From contig JABDAO010000010.1 of the NCBI GenBank assembly GCA_013289095.1, positions 1 through 52,140 of the forward strand: DNA of 52,140 bases, in the 5' to 3' direction. The notes beneath the pieces were generated by a model. It was not told where the DNA came from and made no database searches. It saw only the letters and a program-made list of their open reading frames with translations. A program made the position numbers and the translations under genes. Positions 40,871 to 49,339 of this stretch are shown in pieces; within the stretch, counting starts at the first letter, position 1, and each line of letters opens with the position of its first letter. Source of the DNA: Bacteroidota bacterium (lineage in GTDB: Bacteria; Bacteroidota; Bacteroidia; Palsa-965).

Positions 40871-43800
40871 TCAATATTTAAACCCGATCACCAACACATC
40901 ATCCACCTGTTCCTGTTCCCCTCTCCATTTGAGGAAATGCTGGCGAAGGATTTCTTTCTGTTCATTCATCGGGAGATGCAGGATATCGGCCAGGAGTTTA
41001 TGGAAATTCTTAACCATCATTTTCTTTCCTTGCTGTCCTCCAAACTGATCGGCATAGCCATCTGTGCTGAGGTACAACATATCCCCTTTATTGAGCGCAA
41101 TGCGGTTGTTGGTAAAACGTCGTTTGTCTTCTGTCTCCAACCCTCCGATGGGATTTTTATTGGGCTTTATCACTTCCATCTTCTCCCTGTTCCCCTCGCG
41201 GAAGATCCACAACGGGCGGTTTGCCCCGGCATATTCTAAAATATTGCTGTCGCCCTCCATGGCACAAAGGGCAATATCCATCCCATCGCGTCGTTCACCT
41301 TCGGCATTGCTTTGTTTCAAGGCGTTTTTAATCCCTGCATGCAGCTCGTTGAGTATTTCACCGGGTTCGAGTATTTCCTTATCGCTTACAATTTCGTTCA
41401 AAAGCGTATTGCCGATAATGCTCATAAATGCTCCGGGCACACCGTGGCCTGTACAATCGGCTGTTGCGATGAATTTTTTATTTTTTCGTTTTGCAAACCA
41501 ATAAAAATCGCCGCTTACAATGTCCTTGGGCATATAGAGGATAAAGCTTTGGGGGAATTCCTGGGAGATGGCTTCGAGTTGAGGAAGTATGGCTTCCTGG
41601 ATATTCTTCGCATAGCGTATACTGTCGGTAATATCGCGGTTCTTGGTTTCGATGATTGATTTCTGGGCGGTGATCTCCTTGTTGATGACTTCCACCTTTT
41701 CTTTCTCTTCGCGCAGCTCGCTGGTGCGTTCGCGAACCTGTGTTTCGAGCGTTATTTGTGTTTTGATAAGCTGGGCCGTGCGGATCTTTATATACAGATA
41801 AAACCCGGTAATGATAAGGATGATACAGAGTGAATAGAACCACCAGGTTTTATACCAGGGCGGCAGGATCACAAAATGGTATTCGAACGGTTGTTTGTTC
41901 CAAAGCCCGTCGTTGTTACAGGCTTTGAGCAGGAAGGTATAATCGCCGGCAGGCAGGGATGAATAGGTGGCTTCGTTTTTAAAGGTGGCAGGCACCCAGT
42001 CGACATCAATGCCTTCGAGCCTGAAACGGTACTGTACTTTCGAAGGAATGCTCAGACTGATGCCCCTGAAATCGAATGTGAGGTGATTCTTGGAAAAAGG
42101 CAGGACCAGGTTTGAAGGCAGATGTGTAACCGAATCAACGCCTTTTGACCAGGCCGAAAAATCGGCATCCTGAAAGAACAAGCGGATTTTTGATACCGTG
42201 GTCAACGGCTCAACGGCGTTCATTTTATCCAATGCCGGATCATACACGGTGGCGCCTTTGATGGTGCCAAACCAGAGCCTTCCGTGATGGTCTTTGCAAC
42301 AGGCATTTACATTGCATTCAACCCCATGAAAACCATCTTCCATGCCATAATGTTTCACTTCAATGGCTTTCCCGTTTCTGAACAGCTTTGCGTTTAAGCG
42401 GTCAAGTCCTTTGTTGGTGCCCACCCAGAGGTATCCATTGCTGTCGAAAATAAGCTGATAGATTTTATTCGAGGCCAGGCCATTGTTTTCATCGGCTTTT
42501 GAAAACGAAACGCCATCGTACATATACACCCCTTCATCGGTTCCGAACCACATGTTTCCGGTTTCATCTTCGATGATGCAGGAAACACGTTTATCCGAAA
42601 AATGATTTTTTTTGGTGAAGAGTTTAATCTCGTCTTTCTCGGCCAGGATCACGCCTTTTTCAGTCCCGAACCAGGTATTTCCTTTATGATCGGTGTAGAT
42701 ACACGGAATGGAGCGGTAATCTTTTTCAAGCAGGGTGTTGATGCGGGGATAATCGGTCAGAAAGGTAGTTTTCTTATCCTGTGTTTCGGGTTCTTTTTTG
42801 TAAAAACAAACACCGTTCTTGGTTCCGATCCAGATCCTGCCGCGGGCATCGGCATCGAGTGAGTAAACTTTTATATCCTTCAATCCATCGGCAACAACAT
42901 AGCTGTTTATTTTTTTTCCATCGTAGATACTGAGCCCGTTGGCAGTTGCAAACCACATCCGTCCATCAGCAGTTTCAAGCATGTTCCAGATGGTCGAACC
43001 GGCCAGTCCATTTGCAGGATGTATGATATCTGTTTTCAGGCGTGCAATGATCTTATTGGCTTCGTTCAGTTTTACTACGCCGGCATTCTGGGTGCCAATC
43101 CAGGTATTATTTTTTGAATCCATGAAGATAGAATTCACATATTCATTGGGCAGGCTGTCGTTTGTGTTGAGGTTAAAAAATGTTTCCTGGTTTAATTTAC
43201 TGACCCCGCTTCCGGCCGTACCGAACCAGAGGTTTCCTTCACGGTCGCAGCAAATGGAGAACAGGGTTGTAGCGCCGAGTCCGTTACGATCCGAAAAACG
43301 CAGGTATGTCTTTCCATCATATTTATAGGCCCCCGATGCCGTGGCAAGCCAGATGTTTCCATGCAAATCGTGTGTGACACCTACAAAGGAAAGCTGATCT
43401 GTAGCAGGCGGGCCCTGGAACGATTTGTCTACTTTGTTGTTCCGGATACAGTTTAACAGATTGTTAGTGCCAATGAGCATACTTCCATCTTTCTGTTCGA
43501 TGATGCCCCTGACGAAATTGTTGGTAAGCCCATCTTTTATGGTATAATGAACAAAGGTATGTCCGTCGTACATGATCACACCGGCGGAGTAAGTGCCAAA
43601 CCAGATATTGCCCTTGCTATCGGCATACATCGAAAAGACAGAGCTTTGGTTGAGCAGGCTGTCGCCCCGGAAGGGGATGAGTTTCTTTCCGTCAAAACGG
43701 CAAACGCCTTTTGCTGTTCCAATCCAGATGCCGTCCTTGGTATCGCGCATGATTTTATACACACGTTTATGCGGCAAACCGGTAGAATCGGTAAAGTTGT

Positions 43801-44155
43801 GGAAGGTAAACCCATCGTAGAAACTTAAACCACCGTATGTACCAAGCAGGATGTTTCCGTTTTTATCGTCGCAGATAGAATAAACGATGTTGTTGATGAG
43901 CCCGCTTTTCTCGGTAAAGTTGTTGAATTTAACCCCATCAAAACTGCTGGCGCCTCCGCTGTTTGTACCAAACCACATCAATCCGCTTTTTGCCTGAAAA
44001 ACAGATAAGACTTGCGATTGGGCCAGGCCTTCTTCGACCGAATAGGTCCTGAAATTAAAGGTCTGCGCTTTTAGGGAAGAAGCAGACGCCATCATACCGA
44101 TGACAACTGCCAGGGTACAATAAATGAATTGATGGATCTTTGAAACGGAATTCAT
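40871..44155 (-). CDS. Two-component-type propeller sensor with Y_Y_Y domain and SpoIIE/PP2C phosphatase
   Basis: The 1094-residue protein has a signal peptide (ending SSLKAQ, about residue 31). About a dozen periplasmic propeller repeats follow (residues 35-680, pattern [DN]-x-x-G-x-[IML]-W-[FIV]-G-T, e.g. GLMWFGTNSGG and GRIWIGTKNGV). Next come a Y_Y_Y domain (about 690-760, LPAGDYTFLLKACNNDGLWN), one membrane helix (about 772-790, WWFYSLCIILIITGFYLYI), a coiled coil (about 800-850), and a cytoplasmic SpoIIE-type phosphatase (about 850-1094: KDIVSGDFYWF, ATADCTGHGVPGAFMSI, LYLSTDGYADQFGG, DDVLVIGF). The metal-binding Asp residues are present. Such receptors probably sense a periplasmic ligand and dephosphorylate an anti-sigma antagonist-type partner; no partner is encoded nearby. 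Confidence 0.94.
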   Translation of the reverse strand: MNSVSKIHQFIYCTLAVVIGMMASASSLKAQTFNFRTYSVEEGLAQSQVLSVFQAKSGLMWFGTNSGGASSFDGVKFNNFTEKSGLINNIVYSICDDKNGNILLGTYGGLSFYDGFTFHNFTDSTGLPHKRVYKIMRDTKDGIWIGTAKGVCRFDGKKLIPFRGDSLLNQSSVFSMYADSKGNIWFGTYSAGVIMYDGHTFVHYTIKDGLTNNFVRGIIEQKDGSMLIGTNNLLNCIRNNKVDKSFQGPPATDQLSFVGVTHDLHGNIWLATASGAYKYDGKTYLRFSDRNGLGATTLFSICCDREGNLWFGTAGSGVSKLNQETFFNLNTNDSLPNEYVNSIFMDSKNNTWIGTQNAGVVKLNEANKIIARLKTDIIHPANGLAGSTIWNMLETADGRMWFATANGLSIYDGKKINSYVVADGLKDIKVYSLDADARGRIWIGTKNGVCFYKKEPETQDKKTTFLTDYPRINTLLEKDYRSIPCIYTDHKGNTWFGTEKGVILAEKDEIKLFTKKNHFSDKRVSCIIEDETGNMWFGTDEGVYMYDGVSFSKADENNGLASNKIYQLIFDSNGYLWVGTNKGLDRLNAKLFRNGKAIEVKHYGMEDGFHGVECNVNACCKDHHGRLWFGTIKGATVYDPALDKMNAVEPLTTVSKIRLFFQDADFSAWSKGVDSVTHLPSNLVLPFSKNHLTFDFRGISLSIPSKVQYRFRLEGIDVDWVPATFKNEATYSSLPAGDYTFLLKACNNDGLWNKQPFEYHFVILPPWYKTWWFYSLCIILIITGFYLYIKIRTAQLIKTQITLETQVRERTSELREEKEKVEVINKEITAQKSIIETKNRDITDSIRYAKNIQEAILPQLEAISQEFPQSFILYMPKDIVSGDFYWFAKRKNKKFIATADCTGHGVPGAFMSIIGNTLLNEIVSDKEILEPGEILNELHAGIKNALKQSNAEGERRDGMDIALCAMEGDSNILEYAGANRPLWIFREGNREKMEVIKPNKNPIGGLETEDKRRFTNNRIALNKGDMLYLSTDGYADQFGGQQGKKMMVKNFHKLLADILHLPMNEQKEILRQHFLKWRGEQEQVDDVLVIGFKY

Positions 44156-44304
44156 GAATTCAGGCTGGGATAATGATCAAAAATACGAAAATTAGGATAG
44201 GTTTTGGCAATTATCAGAATTGGGGTTTTTGTCTTTGAAATTGAGTGCTATTAGCTTGAAATATGGCTATTTGCGACTCTGCCAAAGAGAATTAACTTTG
44301 TTTG

Positions 44305-44793
44305 ATGGAATACGAACAGTTGTTTGAAGCATTGTGGAACGCCCGGATACGGTCATTGCTCTGCGGAGGTTTGGCCGTAAATATTTATGGCATCCCCAGA
44401 ATGACCGCAGATATTGATTTATTGCTTGATTTCGACAAAGAAAACCTGGCACGTTTTGAGTCTATACTGAACACACTCTCGTATTCACCTGTAGCCCCTG
44501 TACCGATTGCACAACTTCATGACAAAGTCAGGCGATTGGAATTGGTGAAGGAACAGAATATGATTGCCTATTCCTTGTACAGCAGCCGTTCGAATTTCAT
44601 GACCATTGATGTACTGTTGGATCCGCCACTTACTTTTGATAGTATCTGGGAAGCTCGTGAAATCAGACAAATGGGTACTTATGAAGTAAATCTGGTGTCA
44701 TTGCCTCACCTTATTGAAATGAAAACCTTTGCGAACCGCAAACAGGATCAGGATGATGTTATTCTGCTTTCTAAACTGCTGGGCCACCGATGA
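44305..44793 (+). CDS. Nucleotidyltransferase-fold protein (DUF6036/AbiEii-like)
   Basis: The protein has 162 residues from the ATG at 44305; a TTG three bases earlier is also possible. LLCGGLAVNIYGIPRMTADIDLLLDF shows the nucleotidyltransferase GG...DxD pattern with D-I-D at about residues 35-37. The C-terminal part (VNLVSLPHLIEMKTFANRKQDQDDV) is as in DUF6036 and related minimal nucleotidyltransferases found in toxin-antitoxin-like pairs. It overlaps the next small gene by 4 bp (ATGA), implying a two-gene unit. Confidence 0.85.
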   Translation: MEYEQLFEALWNARIRSLLCGGLAVNIYGIPRMTADIDLLLDFDKENLARFESILNTLSYSPVAPVPIAQLHDKVRRLELVKEQNMIAYSLYSSRSNFMTIDVLLDPPLTFDSIWEAREIRQMGTYEVNLVSLPHLIEMKTFANRKQDQDDVILLSKLLGHR

Positions 44794-44990
44794 AAAAACT
44801 CACCCCTCTTGCTGCCAACAAAAACAAAGGCTTTCATTACACCGTAACCGAAGAGCAGATAGCAGCCCATCAGAAATTGTCTATCCGCGAAATTTTCCAG
44901 TGGCTCGAAAGCACAAACAGGTTTGTAAAGAGTTTACAGACAGAAGAAGAAAAGCAACGGAGCATCCGGGCAAAAACGATTGAATTGTAA
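44790..44990 (+). CDS. Small partner of the nucleotidyltransferase (66 residues)
   Basis: The 66-residue charged protein (MKKLTPLAANKNKGFHYTVT ... LSIREIFQWLESTNRFVKSL) is translationally coupled to the nucleotidyltransferase by an ATGA overlap. The helix-rich C-terminus is typical of small TA partners. I do not recognise a named family. Coupling suggests the two products act together; which one, if any, is toxic is unknown. Confidence 0.7.
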   Translation: MKKLTPLAANKNKGFHYTVTEEQIAAHQKLSIREIFQWLESTNRFVKSLQTEEEKQRSIRAKTIEL

Positions 44991-45011
44991 CCAATTTCTT
45001 ATCTTTAAGAG

Positions 45012-45329
45012 ATGATACTGCCGGTAAACAATAAAACAGAATTGATACAACGCATACATGCAAATGAGCTAAAGATCCAAAGCTTTGGGGTGAGGCAATT
45101 AGGCATCTTCTGATCATTTGTTCGCGACGAAGCAAATGAGGCCAGTGATATTGATCTTTTTATTGATTTCGTCCCGTCGAAAAAAAATTTCGATAATTTT
45201 ATTGAATTGGCATTTTTCCTAAAAGGGCTGCTTGGAAGAATGGTTGAAATAATCACTCCTCAATCGCTAAGCAAACATATTGGCCCGCATATCCTCAAAG
45301 AAATAGAAGATGTACCTTTCGCAGCCTGA
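45012..45329 (+). pseudogene. MntA-like minimal nucleotidyltransferase antitoxin, nonsense mutation
   Basis: A frame of 106 codons from MILPVNNKTELIQRIHANEL is interrupted by one in-frame TGA (45111-45113) and otherwise intact, ending GPHILKEIEDVPFAA. Around the stop it reads VRQLGIF-[TGA]-SFVRDEANEASDIDLFIDF. The TGA replaces the Gly of the GSx10DxD catalytic motif, as would arise from a GGA to TGA change. MntA adds AMP to the HepT toxin to neutralise it. The end overlaps the hepT-like gene by 20 bp. Other genes here use TGA as a normal stop, so recoding to Gly is unlikely. Confidence 0.82.
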
Positions 45330-45662
45330 TTTCTTAAGGCATATAGCCGGCGAATGCAGCTATGTTTTACGTGTAACAAAGTCAAAAAGCCGTGAGGACA
45401 TATTTGTTGATGAAACGCTAAGCAAGGCCCTTGTGCGAAGGCTTGAAATTATTGGTGAAGCAACAAAGAGATTGGATCCGGAATTTACGGCTCACTATCC
45501 GCATATTGAATGAAAAAAATGGCCGCTGACCGGGATGTCATGATTCATCACTACTTTGGAATCGACCATGACATTGTTTGGAGTATTATTACCAAAAAAA
45601 TCCCTGCCCTGGAATATTTCATCCGCCAAATTCTGAATGAAGATAAGTCATCAACCGGGTAA
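45310..45662 (+). pseudogene. HepT-like toxin, frameshifted
   Basis: The frame starts MYLSQPDFLRHIAGECSYVL and reads to YPHIE, then meets TGA at 45511. Shifting by one base (loss of one G, tgg aaa aaa atg to tga aaa aaa tgg) restores KKMAADRDVMIHHYFGIDHD and continues to EDKSSTG with TAA at 45660-45662. The restored part contains the HepT RNase motif Rx4HxY (RDVMIHHY). Intact length would be about 117 residues, as in the family. Toxin and antitoxin are therefore both inactivated by independent single-base events. Confidence 0.82.
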
Positions 45663-45861
45663 ATTGATAGTTACTCTCCTCTTCAATCTTCTTCCCTGCA
45701 GTTCGTACTTCCTCTATTGTGTATTAGCATTCAACAAGGAGCACAGAGGGGCATTAAATCCTTCTCCGTGCCCTCCGTGCCGCGTGGCAAATCCAAAGCA
45801 AGGCGCTATTTAGGGTTCACTCAAATTAACCAATCGTCACACAATCATTCACGTACATTTG

Positions 45862-46010
45862 TTTATCCCGCATTATTCATTCGGAATTGGCATTCCCACT
45901 CAAATGGCTGACAGCACATGCACCCAGCGGGATAACCGGGATGCACACACACAAAAGGCTTAACGCACGTTGCATTAGCCTGTTACACGGCTTTTCCAAA
46001 ATCCCGGGTT
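45862..46010 (-). repeat. Inverted copy of the gccgtgtaacaggctaatgc dispersed repeat
   Basis: Read on the minus strand this segment matches 22241-22388 almost throughout, including ttttggaaaagccgtgtaac, gtgcgttaagccttttgtgt, and the gcgggataaa end. Only scattered differences are present. Confidence 0.88.
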
Positions 46011-46124
46011 ATTGTCAAACTGGCACAAGCAGAAGTATTGATTTAGCTTAAAAGGCTTGCAGCCAGTATGTTTCAGACAGTCATTCTGTTCAATGATTTT
46101 TTCAATACGGAGTGTATCGAACTA

Positions 46125-46267
46125 AGTAACCCCGCGCTTTAGCGCGGGGTATAAATACCCCACATCCGCGGGCTTTAGCCCAATAAGCATGCACCTGGCG
46201 TTCTCTTTTGGGCTGAAGCCCAATGTTCAAAGGGATGACATACCCCGCGCTGAAGCGCGGGGTTACT
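46125..46267. repeat. REP-like palindromes with 15-bp inverted ends
   Basis: AGTAACCCCGCGCTT (46125-46139) and its complement (46253-46267) bound the segment. Each end is itself a hairpin, CCCCGCGCTttAGCGCGGGG and CCCCGCGCTgaAGCGCGGGG. Two smaller hairpins of type GGGCTttAGCCC and GGGCTgaAGCCC lie inside. This is a classical REP cluster layout. Confidence 0.88.
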
Positions 46268-46360
46268 AATTGATGCAGGTAACGTACCTTTAATAGGTTG
46301 ATAAATACACGCAAGGAAGCCTATCGTGTTCTGACTTTTTGAGTGAACCCTATCTTAGTC

Positions 46361-46437
46361 ATTTCGCTCCGCTGGAGCTCCAATGTTTATTATAATTCGG
46401 TTTCTACAAACATGCAGCTCCTCCGGAGCTGGAACGT
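46361..46437. repeat. GC-rich palindromes (gctcctccggagc type)
   Basis: GCTCCgctGGAGC (46367-46379) and AGCTCCtCcGGAGCT (46416-46430) are palindromic and separated by an A/T-rich spacer. They resemble short dispersed palindromes. I see no gene between 46353 and 46574. Confidence 0.6.
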
Positions 46438-46574
46438 TGAGGAGTATTATTGAATACCGAATAATCGGCCGTATCAACGCTCAGAAATTATATTATTTTA
46501 CTCAAAATCATTTAGTTACAACTAAAATCAACACCCCCTCCATCGCTAAAAAAACGAGCTGAGTCGTCACAATG

Positions 46575-46868
46575 CTTACCACGATCCAGACAATGCTTAT
46601 CACGATCGCGGTCGTGCTTACCACGATCGAGGCAATGCTTATCACGATCGCGATCATGCTTACCACGATCCAGACAATGCTTATCACGATCGCGGTCGTG
46701 CTTACCACGATCGAGGCAATGCTTATCACGATCGCGGTCGTGCTTATCACGATCGAGGCAATGCTTATCACGATCGCGGTCGTGCTTACCGCGATTGAGT
46801 CAATGCTTATCCCGATCGCGGTCATGCTTATCCCGATCGGGCCAGGCATTATCCCGATCGTAATCATG
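46575..46868 (+). repeat. 21-bp tandem array 3 (14 units, alternating A/B types)
   Basis: Fourteen in-phase 21-bp units alternate between cttaccacgatccagacaat(g)-like and cttatcacgatcgcggtcgt(g)-like, giving a 42-bp higher order. The first 12 bases (CTTAyCACGATC) are nearly invariant and variation falls in the last nine. Both strands are open: plus 46572-46907 (111 codons, MLTTIQT/MLITIAV heptads) and minus 46879-46508 (123 codons, TAIVISI/ASIVVST heptads). The minus frame begins 49 bp downstream of the secreted SprB-repeat gene on the same strand. Confidence 0.92.
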
Positions 46869-46927
46869 CCTGGTTGCACTCAGACCGGTTTTGGCCCGAA
46901 CGAATGAAATTTTAGTATCGGAAAGAT

Positions 46928-48259
46928 TTATTTCAGGAGAATAAATTTCTTCTGGCTCAGGATCATACCCTGATCGTCTGTCACAGAAAGGAGATAAATG
47001 CCATCGGCAGCAGCGCCCAATTCGGCGGAATAGATGCCGCTGTTTGAACCAGGTAGTTTCAGGTGGAGCACTTCCCTGCCGGTTACATCAGAGAGCAGAA
47101 CCGCCGAAGGATTGCCCGGCCCGGTATACGAGAGTTGCACATGCCCCGGCCCGGGATTGGGATATACATTCAAATCGAGACTGGAGTGGCCATAGGAATA
47201 GATGCCGGCCGATGTCATCTGGATCGGGGCCGACATGGTGGTACAAGGCAGACTGCCGTTCCTTACCGTATAGGTGCCATCAACCGCAGGGATCAACAAC
47301 GAATCTGTCATCCCTGCAATCGGCACCCCGTCGAGATACCATTGTACCGGTGGCGAAACACTGCAAATCATGGCCGATCCAACCAGTGCAATGGTTGCAG
47401 CCGGAGGGGGTGTAGGCAGTATCACCGTCATGCTGTCAATGTGAAAACAATAACTGGTATCGATCACCACCACCGAGTACAAACCCGAAGCGGTAACCAC
47501 GATAGAATCAACAGCCGACTGGATATTGTTGGTGCTCCAGTACCATGAATTTATTCCCTTGTTCAGCGAATCAACCGCCTTTAGTTGAATCAGGCAGCCG
47601 ACAGGGGTTTGAACCAGATAGCCCCCCGGTTGTACAATCTGGATGGTATCGGTATAAGGGCAATTGTTTGAATCGGTGGCAAAAAGATAATATACGGCAG
47701 GCGGAAGACCGGTGGCGTTGGGCGTTAACTGCGGAGGGTTGGATGTCCAGGAATAGGTATAGGGCAAGGTTCCGCCCGAAAGTGAGGTGGTGGCGGTTCC
47801 ATTGGCAAGACCGGTACAGGTTACATTGGTATACGATGTGGAACCCACCAACGGGGTAGGCTGGTCGATGGTCATATACAAGGTATCATGATAGGCGATT
47901 GGTGTGGTGGAGTCAGCAACATACACCGTATAAGCACCGATGCAAAGGTTGCTGATAAGCGCCGAATTATAACCCACCCCAGGCAACCAGCTATAATAAT
48001 AAGGCGGTGTTCCCCCGCTGGCCGTTACCGTGGCCGAGCCATCGCAATTTCCCCAGCACGACGCATTCTTGTGCTGGGTGATGGAGGCTGTCATCGGAAC
48101 GGTTTGAACAACCGGCTGTACTGCCGGTGCCTTTTTAGCAGGAGCAGCAACAACACCGCTGCTGTTCTGGGCTACCAGTTGTTTATTGAACAGGATCAGA
48201 CCTGCCAGCAGCAGGATCTGAACAAAAAAGAACCCATGTTTTGAAATTTTATTCATCAT
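46928..48259 (-). CDS. Secreted SprB-repeat protein with T9SS type A sorting tail
   Basis: The protein has 443 residues from MMNKISKHGFFFVQILLLAG with signal peptide ending near QLVAQ. The frame is open 278 codons further upstream, but that part is antisense to the asparaginase gene and is rejected. SprB-like repeats (about residues 55-230: ITQHKNASCWGNCDGSATV, SYTNVTCTGLANGTATTSL) are followed by Ig-like strands and a C-terminal type A sorting domain (about 365-443, LDLNVYPNPGPGHVQLSYTG ... GIYLLSVTDDQG). The YPNPG motif and the final KKFILLK-like strand are recognised by the T9SS for export and cell-surface attachment. It is likely a surface adhesin or structural protein. Confidence 0.92.
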   Translation of the reverse strand: MMNKISKHGFFFVQILLLAGLILFNKQLVAQNSSGVVAAPAKKAPAVQPVVQTVPMTASITQHKNASCWGNCDGSATVTASGGTPPYYYSWLPGVGYNSALISNLCIGAYTVYVADSTTPIAYHDTLYMTIDQPTPLVGSTSYTNVTCTGLANGTATTSLSGGTLPYTYSWTSNPPQLTPNATGLPPAVYYLFATDSNNCPYTDTIQIVQPGGYLVQTPVGCLIQLKAVDSLNKGINSWYWSTNNIQSAVDSIVVTASGLYSVVVIDTSYCFHIDSMTVILPTPPPAATIALVGSAMICSVSPPVQWYLDGVPIAGMTDSLLIPAVDGTYTVRNGSLPCTTMSAPIQMTSAGIYSYGHSSLDLNVYPNPGPGHVQLSYTGPGNPSAVLLSDVTGREVLHLKLPGSNSGIYSAELGAAADGIYLLSVTDDQGMILSQKKFILLK

Positions 48260-48400
48260 CTGGTCGACATTCAGGGCTGTTGCTCCCGTTTTCAAGCACA
48301 GCGGAATCAAAGATAGGGTTTTTCCGGGTGTTAACTTTACCCACCAAACTGGAAAAGCGGGCTGTATTTCTCTAATTTCGTCAGACCTAAACCCAACACC

Positions 48401-49339
48401 ATGAACAAACACTGCATCGTCGTACACGGAGGAGCCGGCACCATCCTGAAAAGCACCATGAGCCCCGAACTCGAAAAGCTGTACAAACAAGGCCTGATGG
48501 ATGCATTGACAGCCGGCAATGCCGTGCTCGAACAAGGAGGCTCTGCCCCCGATGCCGTCGAAGCCGCCATCATACAGCTTGAAGACAACCCCATGTACAA
48601 TGCCGGAAGAGGGGCCGTTTTCACCCACGACGGCAAAAACGAGATGGATGCATCGATTATGGATGGAAAAGACCTTACGGCCGGGGCTGTTGCCGGCGTG
48701 ACCCATATCAAAAACCCCATCAAACTGGCCAGGGCGGTGAAAGACAAGTCTGAATTCGTGCTGTTGTGCGGGCCCGGGGCCGAAACCTTTGCCAAAACAC
48801 AAAACATTGTTTTCGAAAACGATGCCTATTTCTATGTACAACAACGCTACGACCAGCTCCTCCAGATACGCGACAGCGGCGCTACCCAAATGGATCACAG
48901 CGACAAGGCCCAGCCCCAAAAGAAATTCGGCACCGTAGGCGCTGTTGCCCTCGATCTGCACGGAAACCTGGCCGCCGCCACCTCCACCGGCGGTATGACC
49001 AACAAACAATACGGCCGTGCCGGCGATACCCCCATCATCGGGGCCGGGACCTATGCCAACAACCGCACCTGTGCCATTTCGTGCACCGGTCATGGCGAAT
49101 TTTTTATCCGTGCCGTGGTAGCTTATGATATTTCATGTTTGATTGAATATAAGAATTACACGCTCAAACAAGCCTGCGATGAAGTGGTGAACAAGAAGCT
49201 CGTTAAATTCGGGGGCGAAGGCGGTTTGATCGGGCTTGATGCCCAGGGCCATGCCGAGCTGGTGTTTAATTCGGATGGCATGTACAGAGGGATGAAACGC
49301 GCAGGCGAGGATTTTGTATTGGGGATTTATCGTGAATAA
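48401..49339 (+). CDS. iaaA: Isoaspartyl peptidase / plant-type L-asparaginase (Ntn hydrolase)
   Basis: The enzyme has 312 residues. The N-terminal part (VHGGAGTILKS, GRGAVFTHDGKNEMDASIMDG) and the autoproteolysis site KKFGTVGAVALD, with the nucleophile Thr at residue 178, define the family. GGMTNKQYGRAGDTPIIGAGTYA and TGHGEFFIR supply the substrate-binding loops. No signal peptide is present, so it is cytoplasmic. Such enzymes cleave beta-aspartyl dipeptides, including the beta-Asp-Arg released from cyanophycin. Adjacent cphB and cphA make this the third step of a cyanophycin-use module. It is convergent with cphB. Confidence 0.95.
   Translation: MNKHCIVVHGGAGTILKSTMSPELEKLYKQGLMDALTAGNAVLEQGGSAPDAVEAAIIQLEDNPMYNAGRGAVFTHDGKNEMDASIMDGKDLTAGAVAGVTHIKNPIKLARAVKDKSEFVLLCGPGAETFAKTQNIVFENDAYFYVQQRYDQLLQIRDSGATQMDHSDKAQPQKKFGTVGAVALDLHGNLAAATSTGGMTNKQYGRAGDTPIIGAGTYANNRTCAISCTGHGEFFIRAVVAYDISCLIEYKNYTLKQACDEVVNKKLVKFGGEGGLIGLDAQGHAELVFNSDGMYRGMKRAGEDFVLGIYRE

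Larger units (their letters stand above)
45811..46352. mobile_element. Repeat-filled element bounded by exact 15-bp inverted ends (542 bp)
   Basis: TAGGGTTCACTCAAA (45811-45825) is matched exactly in inverse by TTTGAGTGAACCCTA (46338-46352). The same end sequence bounds 18886-19219, where it continues AAGTCGG; here the right end inverted continues AAGTCAG. The interior carries no gene but holds an inverted copy of the dispersed repeat (45862-46010) and REP-like hairpins (46125-46267). No target-site duplication is apparent. It may be a composite non-autonomous element; the transposase would be elsewhere. Confidence 0.45.

Noticed and set aside
45012-45113. Use of TGA as a glycine codon
   Set aside because: Many intact genes in the window end in TGA, and the neighbouring hepT-like gene needs a frameshift rather than recoding.
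46928-49093. A 721-codon open frame covering the SprB-repeat gene and 278 codons upstream
   Set aside because: The upstream part is antisense to the clearly real isoaspartyl peptidase, and a signal peptide starts at 48259.
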